From Orobanche coerulescens (lineage: Eukaryota > Streptophyta > Magnoliopsida > Lamiales > Orobanchaceae), in NCBI GenBank assembly GCA_033398695.1, contig CM065802.1, positions 211,067,096 to 211,131,095 of the forward strand: DNA of 64,000 bases, read 5' to 3'. Below the pieces are notes generated by a model, which made no database searches, was not told the origin of the DNA, and saw only the letters and a program-made list of their open reading frames with translations. Made by a program: the position numbers and the translations under genes. This document shows positions 54,701 to 64,000 of the stretch, one piece after another (the stretch's first letter is position 1; every line of letters begins with the position of its first letter).

Positions 54701-56620
54701 ATGGTTACGGAAGGAACTAGTGAAGTTGCCAACATTCCCCCACTTGTTGAAGGAGTGGAAAAGGAGAAGAAGGCAAAATCCAAGAAGAGGGAGCAATCGG
54801 TAGATACCTTGGCCAGCTTTGACAATAGGCTGACAAGGGTCGAGATTAACGTCGGTGAGACCCTGGAGTGGAAGGATACCATCGACCAATTCGCTGCAGA
54901 GATAAGTGACACGAGCGATGGATTGAAAGATGCCATCGGTGTCATGAAGGAAGAAGTACTTGGGCTTATCAACGCCCTAAGACATGAGTTCCGGGAGAAG
55001 ACAAGCGCTTTGGAAGTTGAAGTAAACTTGTGCAAAGCAGCGATCGCTGGAGGAGCCATCACCAAGAGGATGCCGCGCACGGAAGCACCACCACCTTTGA
55101 AGTACGGAGGTAAGCGCGACTCTAAAGTACTTGATGAGTTTCTTTGGTCTATAGAATGCTATTTCAATGCGACTGAGGTAAAAGACGACAAGTCAAAGAT
55201 AGACACTGCCGTCCTTTACCTAAGTGAAAACGCTGCTCTATGGTGGAGACGAAAGCATGGAGACATAGAAAAGGGACTCTACACCATAGACACATGGGAA
55301 GAATTCAAGAAGCAACTTAAGAGGCAATTCTGCCCACACAATGCGGAAGAAATAGCCATGAAGAAACTTCGAGAGTTAAAACACACGGGTTCAATCAGAG
55401 ACTACGTGGTGGAATTCACCACGCTGATGCTTGAACTACCCGACTTACAAGAGAAGGATAAGCTATTCTACTTCCAAGACGGATTGCAGGGTTGGGCTTA
55501 CAATGAGCTCAAGAGAAGGAATGTTCGGGACGTAGATGAAGCGATTGCCGTAGCGGAAGATCTCATGGATTTTCGTCAAGACACACCCGCTAGAAAGACT
55601 GGTGAAGTGGAGAAACCAGCCCCTAAGCCGCCATCAAGAGAGGAGAAACCTGCTTCCAGACCTTCGAATCCCAAAGGAAAGCCGGTTGAAGGAGGAAGTT
55701 CAAGGGAGTACAAGTGCTATTTATGCGATGGCCCTCACTTGATTCGGGACTGCCCTAAGAAGAAGGCCTTCAACGCAATGGTATTTGAGGAAGAGAAGAA
55801 AGGAACGGAAGAAGCTTATATCAGCTCAATGCGACTCCTCAACTCCATGGCGAAGGAGGATACCAAGACTTGTAAAGAAGCAGAGAAGAAGGGACGAGGC
55901 CTCATGTTTGTCAATGCCAAGCTTAACAAAGGTCACGTAAGTACATTGATCGACACAGGTGCGTCTCACAACTTCCTTGCTGAAAATGTAGCTAAGAAGA
56001 TGGATATTCAATACTCCAAGGAGATAGGTTGGGTGAAAGCAGTAAACTCTCCGTCCCAGCCTATCCTTGGGGTTGCCCAGGGAGTGCCCGTTCAAATAGG
56101 AGGATGGAAAGGCACTATAGATCTGACTATAGTACCCATGGACGAGTACCACATGGTGTTGGGAATGGAGTTCCTGGACGAGGTACGTCCTTTTTCATTT
56201 GAAGACCAAACCATGCGGATCACCAAGGGTTCGACGATACATATCGTGCCTTTGGAAAGAAGTAAAACAGAGACTCGAGTTCTATCATCCATGCAACTCA
56301 GTCAGGGACCTCCGAAGTTGGTCACCATGGAGCACACCAAGGCGCAGGATGCTGCCGAGAGCAAGGAGGTCTCCACAGAGGCAGTACAGAAGATTGAATC
56401 TGCCATTCGGAACACAAAGGTCGCAAACAATGTGCGACGGGGCCTAGGCGCAGGGCAGGCACCAGTATACTTCAAGGCAACGACAATGGACAACCGTGGC
56501 AGCACGGAGAAAACCAATGATTCGCCACGTCGACGGGGACGTCGACGAAATGGGCGGGGGAGAGTGTCACGGCGAGGCGGCAGCGGGGCAGGCGTGCACG
56601 TCCGGTCGCACGAGTCTTGA
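54701..56620 (+). CDS. gag-pro: I gag-protease polyprotein, intact
   Basis: The first in-frame ATG after the primer site is 54701, giving 639 residues, uninterrupted. Residues 1-115 are acidic and Lys-rich with a predicted coiled coil. The Ty3-type capsid core spans about 130-300 (DEFLWSIECYF, ALWWRRKHGD near residue 181, FKKQLKRQFCP). A single zinc knuckle CYLCDGPHLIRDC of CX2CX3HX4C form, one residue shorter than usual, is at about 339. The retropepsin-like domain starts near 405 with LIDTGASHNF (Asp at about 418) and ends near EFLDEVRPF. The basic Arg/Gly tail runs 55 nt into the 3' LTR. It would build particles and self-process; polymerase and integrase must come in trans. It is the only apparently functional protein gene in the window. 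Confidence 0.9.
   Translation: MVTEGTSEVANIPPLVEGVEKEKKAKSKKREQSVDTLASFDNRLTRVEINVGETLEWKDTIDQFAAEISDTSDGLKDAIGVMKEEVLGLINALRHEFREKTSALEVEVNLCKAAIAGGAITKRMPRTEAPPPLKYGGKRDSKVLDEFLWSIECYFNATEVKDDKSKIDTAVLYLSENAALWWRRKHGDIEKGLYTIDTWEEFKKQLKRQFCPHNAEEIAMKKLRELKHTGSIRDYVVEFTTLMLELPDLQEKDKLFYFQDGLQGWAYNELKRRNVRDVDEAIAVAEDLMDFRQDTPARKTGEVEKPAPKPPSREEKPASRPSNPKGKPVEGGSSREYKCYLCDGPHLIRDCPKKKAFNAMVFEEEKKGTEEAYISSMRLLNSMAKEDTKTCKEAEKKGRGLMFVNAKLNKGHVSTLIDTGASHNFLAENVAKKMDIQYSKEIGWVKAVNSPSQPILGVAQGVPVQIGGWKGTIDLTIVPMDEYHMVLGMEFLDEVRPFSFEDQTMRITKGSTIHIVPLERSKTETRVLSSMQLSQGPPKLVTMEHTKAQDAAESKEVSTEAVQKIESAIRNTKVANNVRRGLGAGQAPVYFKATTMDNRGSTEKTNDSPRRRGRRRNGRGRVSRRGGSGAGVHVRSHES
56548..56564 (+). other. Polypurine tract of I
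   Basis: AAATGGGCGGGGGAGAG directly precedes the 3' LTR TGTCACGG. It lies inside the gag-protease frame and encodes part of its basic tail. Confidence 0.75.
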
Positions 56621-57667
56621 AGATCAAGCACGAGCGAGACACCACGAAAGGCATCGGGTGAAATGGAGGTTGACCTTATAAGCGGCATGGTCGGACGGAC
56701 AACCATATGAAGAAGCCGTGGGAGGAACACGGGCGCCGCTATGGGAGGCGGTTCGCCCAAGGGACAACGTGCCTTAGTGTTCGAGACACTTGGGCATTCG
56801 GTCGGGACATGTGCGGGGATCGTCCGCGGTGCATGAAGCACGGACAAGGCCGGCCGAGCAAGCGGTGCTCGGAATGAGGAAAGATGACAAGGCGAGGTCG
56901 AGTCACAAGGCAAGACTTAAGCAAGGATGTCGGGCGCGGGCATGGGATGCCGGACGCGGCCCGGCAGGCGCGCAGGGTGCGAGAGAGACCCTCCCCCCCT
57001 ATAATAGGCTTAGCGGGATATACCCTTGTGGGGGCAGTGGATACTGAAAAGCTGAGGAACCACTCTGCGGGAAAGACTCGACCAGGAGCAGCCAGGTGCG
57101 GACCAGAATGGGCCAGAAGGTTCAGGAAGACTCCAGAAGGTTGCGGAAACGAGAGAGGCGTATGTCGGGCGATGCGGGCAGGGCGGGCCGAGACGGGCAG
57201 AATTGGAGCCTGGAGCGCCCGGATGAAAGCAGAACCCTCAAGAACCTTCAAGAAAGGTTGGATCTTAGAATACTTGTGGAATAGTCTAGAAATATCATAT
57301 AAGTCTTGAAATGTAAAGATATGTATGGAATGTTCTAGTGTATTCTTATTATGTAGAGATAGGAGAAATATTGTAGACTTCTCTAGAACCCTCCATAAGA
57401 GGAGGTGGGAAGATGTATAAATAGGAGGAGCTCATTTGCTCCAAGGCATCATTGAGATCATCAAGATCAAGAAGTGTAATCAAGAAGTACTTGTAATCTT
57501 TGAAGTTCATATAATACAAAACCTCTTCTTACCTTGTAGTCTTCAACCCTTAGTTTCTTGCTTTCCAAGTCCGTTAGAACATCGAAAGAAGTGGAGTTAG
57601 CCTGACTTAGCTAGAAGTGAGCTAAGTGGCACACGAGATCGGCTAGACGTGAAGTCATCCCGTGACA
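56565..57667 (+). repeat. I 3' LTR
   Basis: Same ends and TATA box (about 57413-57425) as the 5' LTR. Differences cluster in the first 450 GC-rich bases as small indels; the remainder is identical or nearly so. Confidence 0.9.
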
Positions 57668-57955
57668 CCAGGCCGGCACTGGACGAGTCACGGCCGGTAG
57701 TGCTTGGCAGCTTCTGGCCGAGTCACGACCGGTAGTGCTCGGCAGCTCCGCGGCGAGCAGCCGCAAGTGGGCCGCGGCACATCTTTGGCGAGGGCCGCGG
57801 CACACTCTGTGGCATTTTCGGCCAAACCAGATCTGGGTGCCGCGGCACACGCCGGCCGGGCCGCGACACACTGCCGACCACTGGGAGCCATTTTTGGGCC
57901 TGTGCCGCGGCACACTCCCGCTGGGCCGCGGCACACTGTGCAGCCTATTTATGGC
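57668..57955. repeat. GC-rich U3 repeats in H 3' LTR
   Basis: Five copies of a CCGCGGCACAC-type motif (about 57773, 57796, 57838, 57904, 57928) and CACGRCCGGTAGTGCT reiterated near 57690-57740. They lie upstream of the TATA-like CCTATTTATGGCC at 57944. The 5' LTR has fewer and rearranged copies (39520-39740). This is the H counterpart of the palindrome arrays in A, B and G. Confidence 0.65.
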
Positions 57956-59537
57956 CCTGCAGACGGGTTTTTGGCCATTTTTCTCCTTCTTCTCCTTCTC
58001 TTCCGCGGCTGAGGGTGATCTTACCATGGATCCATGTTGTTTAAAAATAAATCCATGAAGTTCTTGAGTTCATATCATCAATCAATCATCCGTTATCATC
58101 CTTTGATCCAGCGAATCAAGGTAATCTTACCTTAGAACCCTAATTTCGTGAATTTGGGGGTTTTTGCGTTTTTGTCCGATTTGTTCCGTATTATTGATTA
58201 ATTCATGATGGATATGATTAATATTGGTAGTATTCTTGTGTTTAACATCATTTAATCCATTGTTCTTCGTCGAATCGAAGTATATTTCTTGATTTCCTTC
58301 AAATTGACTTTTTGGGGGATTTGTTCTCGATCTCGTTTTTCATCCATTTCTGATGGATCGATTATGGTTAAATGATGTTGTTAAACATATTCTATGGATT
58401 GTATATCCATATTTCGACTTGGAATTCCATTTTCGTGTTTTGTCGGAACGAATCGTGTTCTTGGCCGTTTTGGGGAAAACACTTGAACATTCGTCGTTCG
58501 TTCTTTGAATTCAACGAATTTGTGTCATGATATGGAATTCATTTTCATTGTTGTTATTGTGCTCCGTAGTTTATTATCGCGAGTTGGCGTTCGGTGGAGT
58601 CGGAGGGTTCATAGTCGGTTCGTGTCAACCTATTTCGGTCGATTCTCCGCGTTGTTCTAATTCGAGGCAAGTACCTTGTCCATACTATTCTTGTTTTGTG
58701 GATATGATAATTGGTGATCGTCTTGGTGTGTTTGTTTGTTTGTTTGAATCGAGTTTTCAAAAGATTTGGTTAGCCTTGTTAAAGGCCCTCTTTCAAAACC
58801 GTATGTGTTTTGTAAATGGTGTGAGTTGTAAGTGACTACGTGAATTCTTTGGATATGTTTGGTGTTGATGTTGCGCTTGATAATGCGTGTGTGCATATAT
58901 TATCTCATTTCGGTGCATTGTGATTTGACGATTATGTCGTGCCTTGTGTTCGTTGCCTTTGGTGGATTGTATGAATATCCTTGTTGTGACGTGTTAATTG
59001 TGTGAATGTATTTCGCTCACCTCGGGAGGGTCCGATGGGATCACGGAGGGAGTCCAATGGTATAGCCCTGGATTCACGAGTGCGGTTGTTTATGTTTTGT
59101 GAATGTGTTTACTCACCGTGGGTTGGTTCGACGGGGCCACGACGGGAATCCAATGGTATAGCCCTAGATTCACGAGTAAAACTTCACAAGTGTGTGTATG
59201 TTTTTGTGAATGTGTTTACTCACCGTGGGTTGGTTCGACGGGGCCACGACGGGAATCCAATGGTATAGCCCTGGATTCACGAGTAAAACTTCACAAGTGT
59301 GTGTGTATGTTTTAGTGAATGTATTTTACTCACCGTGGGTTGGTTCGACGGGGCCTGACGGGAATCGATGGTATAGCCCTGGATTCACGAGTAAAACTTC
59401 ACGAGTTGGTGTATATGATTTCGAAAACGCATTCTGCTCACCTTGGGAGGGTCCGACGGGGCCACGAAGGGAATCCAATGGTATAGCCCTGGATTCACGA
59501 GTTGGTGTTGTATTTTTGGGGACCAAGGTTTACGTAT

Positions 59538-60653
59538 TGTTGTGTCAAGATTTATTCATCCCGACAGGCGATCGACTATAAGGCCGAGCGACCAAGTCAA
59601 CACCAGTCAAACTATGGCTAGCTCGCCAAGTCGAAGGAACCAGACCACCATCAGGTACCTAGCGATCGACTCCCAAGACGATTGCCCTTTGGTATCTGGC
59701 GATCGACTCTAGTGTCCGGCTAAGGACAATCGGCCTACGCCCCGAACAGAGATGATCGCCCGTCAAAGTCATCGAGACTGGATCTCAGGACAGCACCCAC
59801 GTGCAGATCCACAAAGCGGCCCGAGACAAGATCTTCTTGTGAGACAAGACCATTGACCACACTGTCACCTACCTCACCTACCGCAAAGCGCCGAAAGTTG
59901 TCGGTGGGACCGTCCGTGGCGGCCTTTCAGGGCGCGTCACGAGCTCCCATTGGACCGTCTGATTGTTGCCGGCCAGCCATGACTTTAAGGGAACAAGCCC
60001 ATGTGCTAAAAGACGATTGCCCTATTATTATAATGCAGTAAAGGCGATCGCCCGGCATATAAAAAGTCCTATAAATAGAGAACCTCCTCCTACTGGAAAA
60101 AGGTTGAGAACTCATTTACTTATATTCTGAATTCATTCACGGAAATACAGTAGAACACATATACCATCAAGCTCCCTGCTTTCTCGCCGGAATCCATCTC
60201 AGGACTTCTCTCTCCGAATCTCTCGTCCAAAAGACGATCGGCAGAGGCAGGAAGTCTCCACTAGACAGATTCCAAGAGATTCATAAGCTCAGGAGATCAA
60301 GCATCCCGCTAATACTCGCCGTGAGAGACTGTCGATCCCTCATCGCCGCGACTGTTCATCTCCTTTGTTACAAGAACTCACAGAGCAACTAATCTGGTTC
60401 TTCCGGCAATCTACACGCTCACTAGCTAAGATAACAAGAATCTTTACACTCATTGTAATTGTATTCTTACATTAGTACTTGTATCCCCGAATATTAGTAT
60501 TAATAATATCTCGCGAGAGCATTCAAGCCCGGGACTAACAACCCCGGCAAATCTTGTGTTATTTATCTTTCTCACGGAAGTGTTCTCGCATTTGTTTGCT
60601 ATCCCATCCATTCCATCAATATATATCTTCGGATAATATTTTGGGTAGCGACA
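59538..60653 (+). repeat. E 5' LTR
   Basis: 1116 bp, TGTTGTGTC...GGTAGCGACA. TATA box CTATAAATAG at about 60070-60079. About seven GGCGATCGMC / GACGATYGCC motifs lie at irregular spacing upstream (59567-60050), with more downstream. Confidence 0.88.
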
Positions 60654-60672
60654 ATTGGCGCTAGAAGGAGGG
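60654..60672 (+). other. Primer binding site of E
   Basis: ATTGGCGCTAGAAGGAGGG directly follows the LTR, the same site class as in C and T1. Confidence 0.75.
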
Positions 60673-60782
60673 CCCCTCTAACCCACAAATTTTCATTCCT
60701 ACCATCCCGAAGAACACTCACTGTTCTTGGGGCATATACTTGAAGTGACACTCACTGCGCTTCAAAGAAAACCTTCAGAATC

Positions 60783-61700
60783 ATGACATCTGCCGGTACA
60801 TCGAAGAAAGCCGCTCTCCGAACCGCCGGACACCATATCCCGGCTCAGTCCGAACCCCAGCCGACGACAGGGGGAAGCCGCAACAACGCGAGACTCTCGA
60901 TCCCGCACCCGAGAGATGGCCCCAACCTCTCACTCGATCAGTTCCAAACCGAGGAACGGATCGAGGAGGCTATGGCCATCCTAGAGGAGCGACGGAGAGC
61001 ATGCGCGTCGCCCGCGATAGCTCCCTCGATCGTCCGCCGCATGGGAAAACGGAAATTCAACGGGCTATTGAGCGAACGATCGCCAGAAAGCCCCAATTCG
61101 CGAGAAAAGGCTCTTGCACGACCGGACGGATCCATATTCAATCGCTTGGGGCGCGACCCATCACAGCGGCAAGGGCATTACGTTTCCAACCACGAAAAGA
61201 CGGAATCCGAATCGTCGGCGGAGTTCGGCCTACCCACCTCACGGCCCGAACGCAGTCGGCCATCGACTCCGTCCCGATCGCGAGATCGGCCTCAATCGCC
61301 TCGGCACCGCTCCGAGCGCCGAGCCGCGGCCGAGCCACGGCGATGGCCGCTATATAACGCCGGCTCGACGAGATGAAAGCACTCTTGGACCTCGGGGCAA
61401 GCGCGGCAAAAGATCACCGGGCCGACCGAGCCACTCGCGGTCCACATCGAGCTTGCCCCCATACAACCAACGATCGCTCCTCCCAAAACACCTCTGTATG
61501 AGGGGAGATCGGACCCCGAAACCCACCTGAGTAAATTCCGAATCTACATGACTGGGTGTGGGGCATCTGATGCAACCAAGTGCCGGATCTTCCCGTTAAC
61601 ATTGGGCGAGCTGGCCCATAGGTGGTACGTTTCACTACCACCACGATCAATCACCTCCTTTAAGAAACTGCCGAATGACTTCACGTCATACTTCGCCAGC
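60783..61700 (+). pseudogene. gag: E gag, frameshifted and cut by F
   Basis: ATG 60783 opens MTSAGTSKKAALRT, continues with EEAMAILEERRRAC and SIFNRLGRDPSQR and runs to a stop at 61376. From about 61370 another frame encodes MKALLDLGASA, then TPLYEGRSDPETHLSKF, GCGASDATKC, IFPLTLGELAHRWYVSLPP, the capsid core. At least one frameshift separates the halves. The capsid core breaks off at FTSYFAS where F inserts. It is orthologous in layout to the C gag. Confidence 0.82.
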
Positions 61701-63638
61701 TGTTAGGAGTATGCCCTCGAATGCCACTCAGAGGTTGTTGAGTGAGGGCATTGTACTTGTAATTATGTAAACCATTTATATAAGGCAAATGAATGTTTTT
61801 TTATTTACTGGTAGTTACTGGCATTCCTAACTCGTAAATAAACACATAGAAACTAGTCCGTGTATTTGAGAGCAAAACGTTCCACTCTTTATTGGATAAG
61901 GGGGTCGGCACTGGAAAGGTTATAGCTCAAATACTTAATCGTTCGCAAGTCGATGAAACTTGACTGGGCGTTAAGTTTATGTGAAGACTTGTATGACGTG
62001 TTCTTTGACATGGAGAGTGCCTGTCGAACGCTAATGGTTAGTGGGAGCACACGTTATAGGTATGCTAATTGGATTAGTATACTCGAACCGACTCACCCTC
62101 GATTCGTCACACGGATTTCACTTCGGGACAGTCAATGACGGAATCGAAAGGTTGTGATAGGTATTCGTGAACCTTCGACTTGAGGATTTAGTAGGGATGT
62201 GCTTGTGACGTCAAGATTTTCATTAGAGTAGTTCGACCACCTTAAACCGGAAGGCGGGGTGAACCTCGGCGTGCATCTTGACGGGCAAGTAGCGAGTCCT
62301 CGAATACCAAGATAGAATTCTTTCTCCCGTTAGTGAGCGGGTTATATGTCCTATGCGGTTATTGGCGAGATGAGATCATAAGTCTTTGGCCAAAGCATTG
62401 GAGCTAGTTGTATTAGATACACGGCGACTTGATGATCTCGATTTGCATTAACGCATGCATAGCGTCAAGTACGAATAGGGTTTGGTAGCCGTGACCCTAT
62501 AACTTGATCGGGACATTTGAAAGAAGGGTTTATACGTATCTTGGTATTCACGTGAATGGTTCTTGAATGATCCCAATCATTCGTTCTCGATTAAGTGCAG
62601 TGTAGGCCGCCAGTGGCTAGGTGGTGCTACTACTCTTTGGTTCCTCCCATTCTTGATCGAGACGGACCTCCGAGTCGCGCATGATAGGATTGACGGAATG
62701 ATTCAAGCTAATTCTCTCATTATGAATATTAGATATTGGATATCTAATTTTGGAACATTGGATGTTTAAATTGATTTATTGGATAAATTGATTTACGGCT
62801 AATGAATTAAATAAATTCTTGGGTGATTAATTTAATTCATGTATATAATTATTTCTTGGAGAAATTAATTATATTATTTTGTATTTGATATGTTTAATTA
62901 ATTGGATTAATTAATCGATATAAATACATCGATACGGAATCGGAGTTTATCTGTTTAGACCCTCGGGAGTCAAACGAACCGAACTCGTCCGATTTCTAGC
63001 ATGGGCCGCCCCACATTCCACCCACCTTCCTTTTGGACTTATGTCTCCATTCTTTAATGTATTATTATTGTGGAGGTGGGGTTAGATTCCCACATGCATG
63101 AGTTGTTAAAGGTAGTGGGGAGTTGAATAAATAAAAGAGGATGACTATCACTTACACACACAAGCTTCCATACGTGAAAGTGAAATAGAGAGAGAGAAAG
63201 AGAAAACCTTTTCTCAATTATCTTCATCATCTTCTTCATATCATCTTAATTGTTCTTGGAGAAAATTGAGAGATTCATTGAGAGTAAGTGGGTTATACAC
63301 TTGGAGTGTTGTAATCACAAATATATAGCTTCATCACTTAGCTCTAGCCGTATCCTCGGAGGATAGCAAGGTGATTGTTGTTCCGGTCGTTTCTCCGGCG
63401 CGTGGCAAGTAGAGACGCGGTGTTTTCGGCGTTGGATCGTTCAAGAGCTTGGGGAATAGCTCAAGAGAAGGTTATCCATTTAATCAACGGACTACGAGGG
63501 TATGTTTCTCGTATCTCTTGTATTTCGTCTTGATATTCGTATATACGTAGCTCGATCGATCCTCGTAGGGATTCGGATCGAATTAATTTCGTTTTACCGC
63601 TTCCGCCGGGCCTTCGTTTTAGGCACCGAATCCCAACA
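61701..63638 (+). repeat. F 5' LTR
   Basis: 1938 bp. A TATA box GATATAAATACATC lies near 62917-62930 after an AT-rich stretch with TTAATTAATTGG motifs. The first 50 bp carry an imperfect inverted repeat (ATGCCACTCA / TGAGTGAGGGCAT at about 61721-61751). No coding frame. Confidence 0.75.
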
Positions 63639-63639
63639 G

Positions 63640-63655
63640 TGGTATCGGAGCGAGG
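63640..63655 (+). other. Primer binding site of F
   Basis: TGGTATCGGAGCGAGG, one base after the LTR, matches the initiator-tRNA-Met site with one mismatch in the first 12 bases. 63656-64000 is AT-rich leader with no gene seen. Confidence 0.82.
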
Positions 63656-64000
63656 TCTTGCAATCGTATATACGATATTTAGCATTTGGAATGTTTATTT
63701 TGTGATTTAGAATCACTTTAATAATCGTAGATATTTTATTGTTCGTCGTAGTGTCGTTTTTCCGTGATTTTATGTTATGATATAAATCAGGTTTTTCTTG
63801 GAAATATGATTTATATTAATAATATTCAGATCAGGAATAACAGGATTTTAGAAATCGCCAAAACGAGTCATGTCGAATCGTTGGACGATTTTCCATACAG
63901 TGCCAGTGTGGCGAGCACGTCCGGGCCGTGGCCGGACGCTTCTTTATTCTGCCGAGTCGGCCGACGCGTCATGTACGAGCCGAGTGCTCATTGGATCCGG

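Larger units (their letters stand above)
53533..57667 (+). mobile_element. I: gag-protease-only LTR retrotransposon (TR-GAG-like), young
   Basis: 4135 bp; LTRs 53533-54662 (1130 bp) and 56565-57667 (1103 bp), TGTCACGG...CCGTGACA. Near-match target duplication CCAGA/CCAGG. Initiator-Met primer site and a purine tract are present, and one open gag-protease frame spans the whole interior. No RT, RNase H or integrase exists in the element. The last 660 bp of the LTRs are essentially identical, so insertion was recent. Non-autonomous gag-only elements of this kind (TR-GAG) are described in plants. Confidence 0.92.
38977..59537 (+). mobile_element. H: large noncoding LTR element, same family as J
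   Basis: 5' LTR 38977-42100 (3124 bp), initiator-Met primer site at 42105, internal region 42101-43060 plus 51592-53008 (about 2.4 kb without J), 3' LTR from 53009, interrupted by I and then by E at 59538, beyond which it leaves the window. No gag or pol frame was seen. LTR ends TGTAATATCCGC...GCTGTTACA. The PPT-like TCTTTTAAGGGTAGAA adjoins the 3' LTR. It is a LARD-like element dependent on enzymes from other elements. Confidence 0.88.
53009..59537 (+). repeat. H 3' LTR, interrupted by I and truncated by E
   Basis: Matches 38977-41328 closely outside a GC-rich block. I occupies 53533-57667. The LTR resumes at 57668 and ends at the E insertion, where the 5' LTR reads on as TTTACGTATCTTGGGCG. 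GC-AG donor at 58667; minisatellite 59000-59510. Its hairpins and LTR end are outside the window or lost. Confidence 0.88.
59538..64000 (+). mobile_element. E: Tat-like LTR element with truncated gag, partial in window
   Basis: Inserted in the H 3' LTR after CGTAT. 5' LTR 59538-60653, primer site, gag from 60783, then interrupted by F at 61701. It shares LTR ends, primer site and gag with C. The other end and its target duplication lie beyond the window. Confidence 0.85.
61701..64000 (+). mobile_element. F: Copia-like LTR retrotransposon, 5' end only
   Basis: An LTR with TGTTAGGA...TCCCAACA ends is followed by an initiator-Met primer site, and only 345 bp of leader lie in the window, so no gag or pol is visible. 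LTR length near 1.9 kb, terminal sequence and primer site suggest Ty1/copia, but the superfamily cannot be proven here. It interrupts the E capsid gene. Confidence 0.7.

Noticed and set aside
61777..62769. A host gene in the F LTR region
   Set aside because: Only short frames, inside a well-bounded LTR with a primer site after it.

Overview
The window is plant nuclear DNA, very probably angiosperm pericentromeric heterochromatin. It is almost entirely nested retrotransposons. The support is: plant-type Ty3/gypsy polyproteins (a chromovirus with a C-terminal chromodomain and a Tat-type element with a second RNase H), initiator-tRNA-Met primer sites, 5-bp target duplications, TATA boxes and plant-style introns. 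No ordinary host gene, tRNA gene, bacterial operon or CRISPR array was seen. The species cannot be named from the sequence.

Block 1 (1-37637) is one old Tat-type Ty3/gypsy element, T1, on the minus strand. Its 3' LTR is cut by the window start and its 5' LTR is 36901-37637. It holds gag, protease, RT, two RNase H domains and integrase in one mostly conserved frame broken by stops. It also carries an extra spliced antisense gene (plus strand, 1140-3371; Transposase_28-like) with its own promoter, a 5S-rRNA-like segment upstream and a 50-bp tandem array between the two converging genes. Into T1 went: element A (4044-13691, Tekay/Del-like chromovirus, 2.36-kb LTRs, TSD CTTAT); element B (17664-33565, a large element without coding sequence, TSD ATGAA); and a 5'-truncated LINE (34990-36364). 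B was itself hit by C (19502-23652, a gag-remnant Tat-like element, TSD TAGTC) and by D (about 28720-32408, a terminal-inverted-repeat DNA element). D was then hit by G (29037-31050, a solo LTR, TSD CGCGC). The nest is four levels deep: T1 > B > D > G.

Block 2 (37638-38976) is AT-rich intergenic DNA with a pair of about 110-bp direct repeats.

Block 3 (38977-64000) is element H, a noncoding element with 3.1-kb LTRs. It contains J (43061-51586, same family, opposite strand, TSD ATACT), I (53533-57667, a gag-protease-only element with an open 639-codon frame) and E (from 59538, Tat-like with truncated gag). E is interrupted by F (from 61701, a Copia-like LTR and primer site).

The most interesting signal is shared architecture. 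The LTRs of A, B, G, H and J differ in most of their sequence but keep the same ordered modules: arrays of palindromic or GC-rich motifs upstream of the TATA box in A, B, G and H; a GC-AG-type splice donor AG|GCAAGT; a minisatellite; a hairpin just before a splice-acceptor-like AG; and a stem-loop about 40 nt before the LTR end whose paired bases covary between families. B, H and J encode no protein, so these modules are candidates for the signals by which an autonomous chromovirus such as A could express, package and copy them in trans. That is an inference. The structures and their covariation are seen directly.
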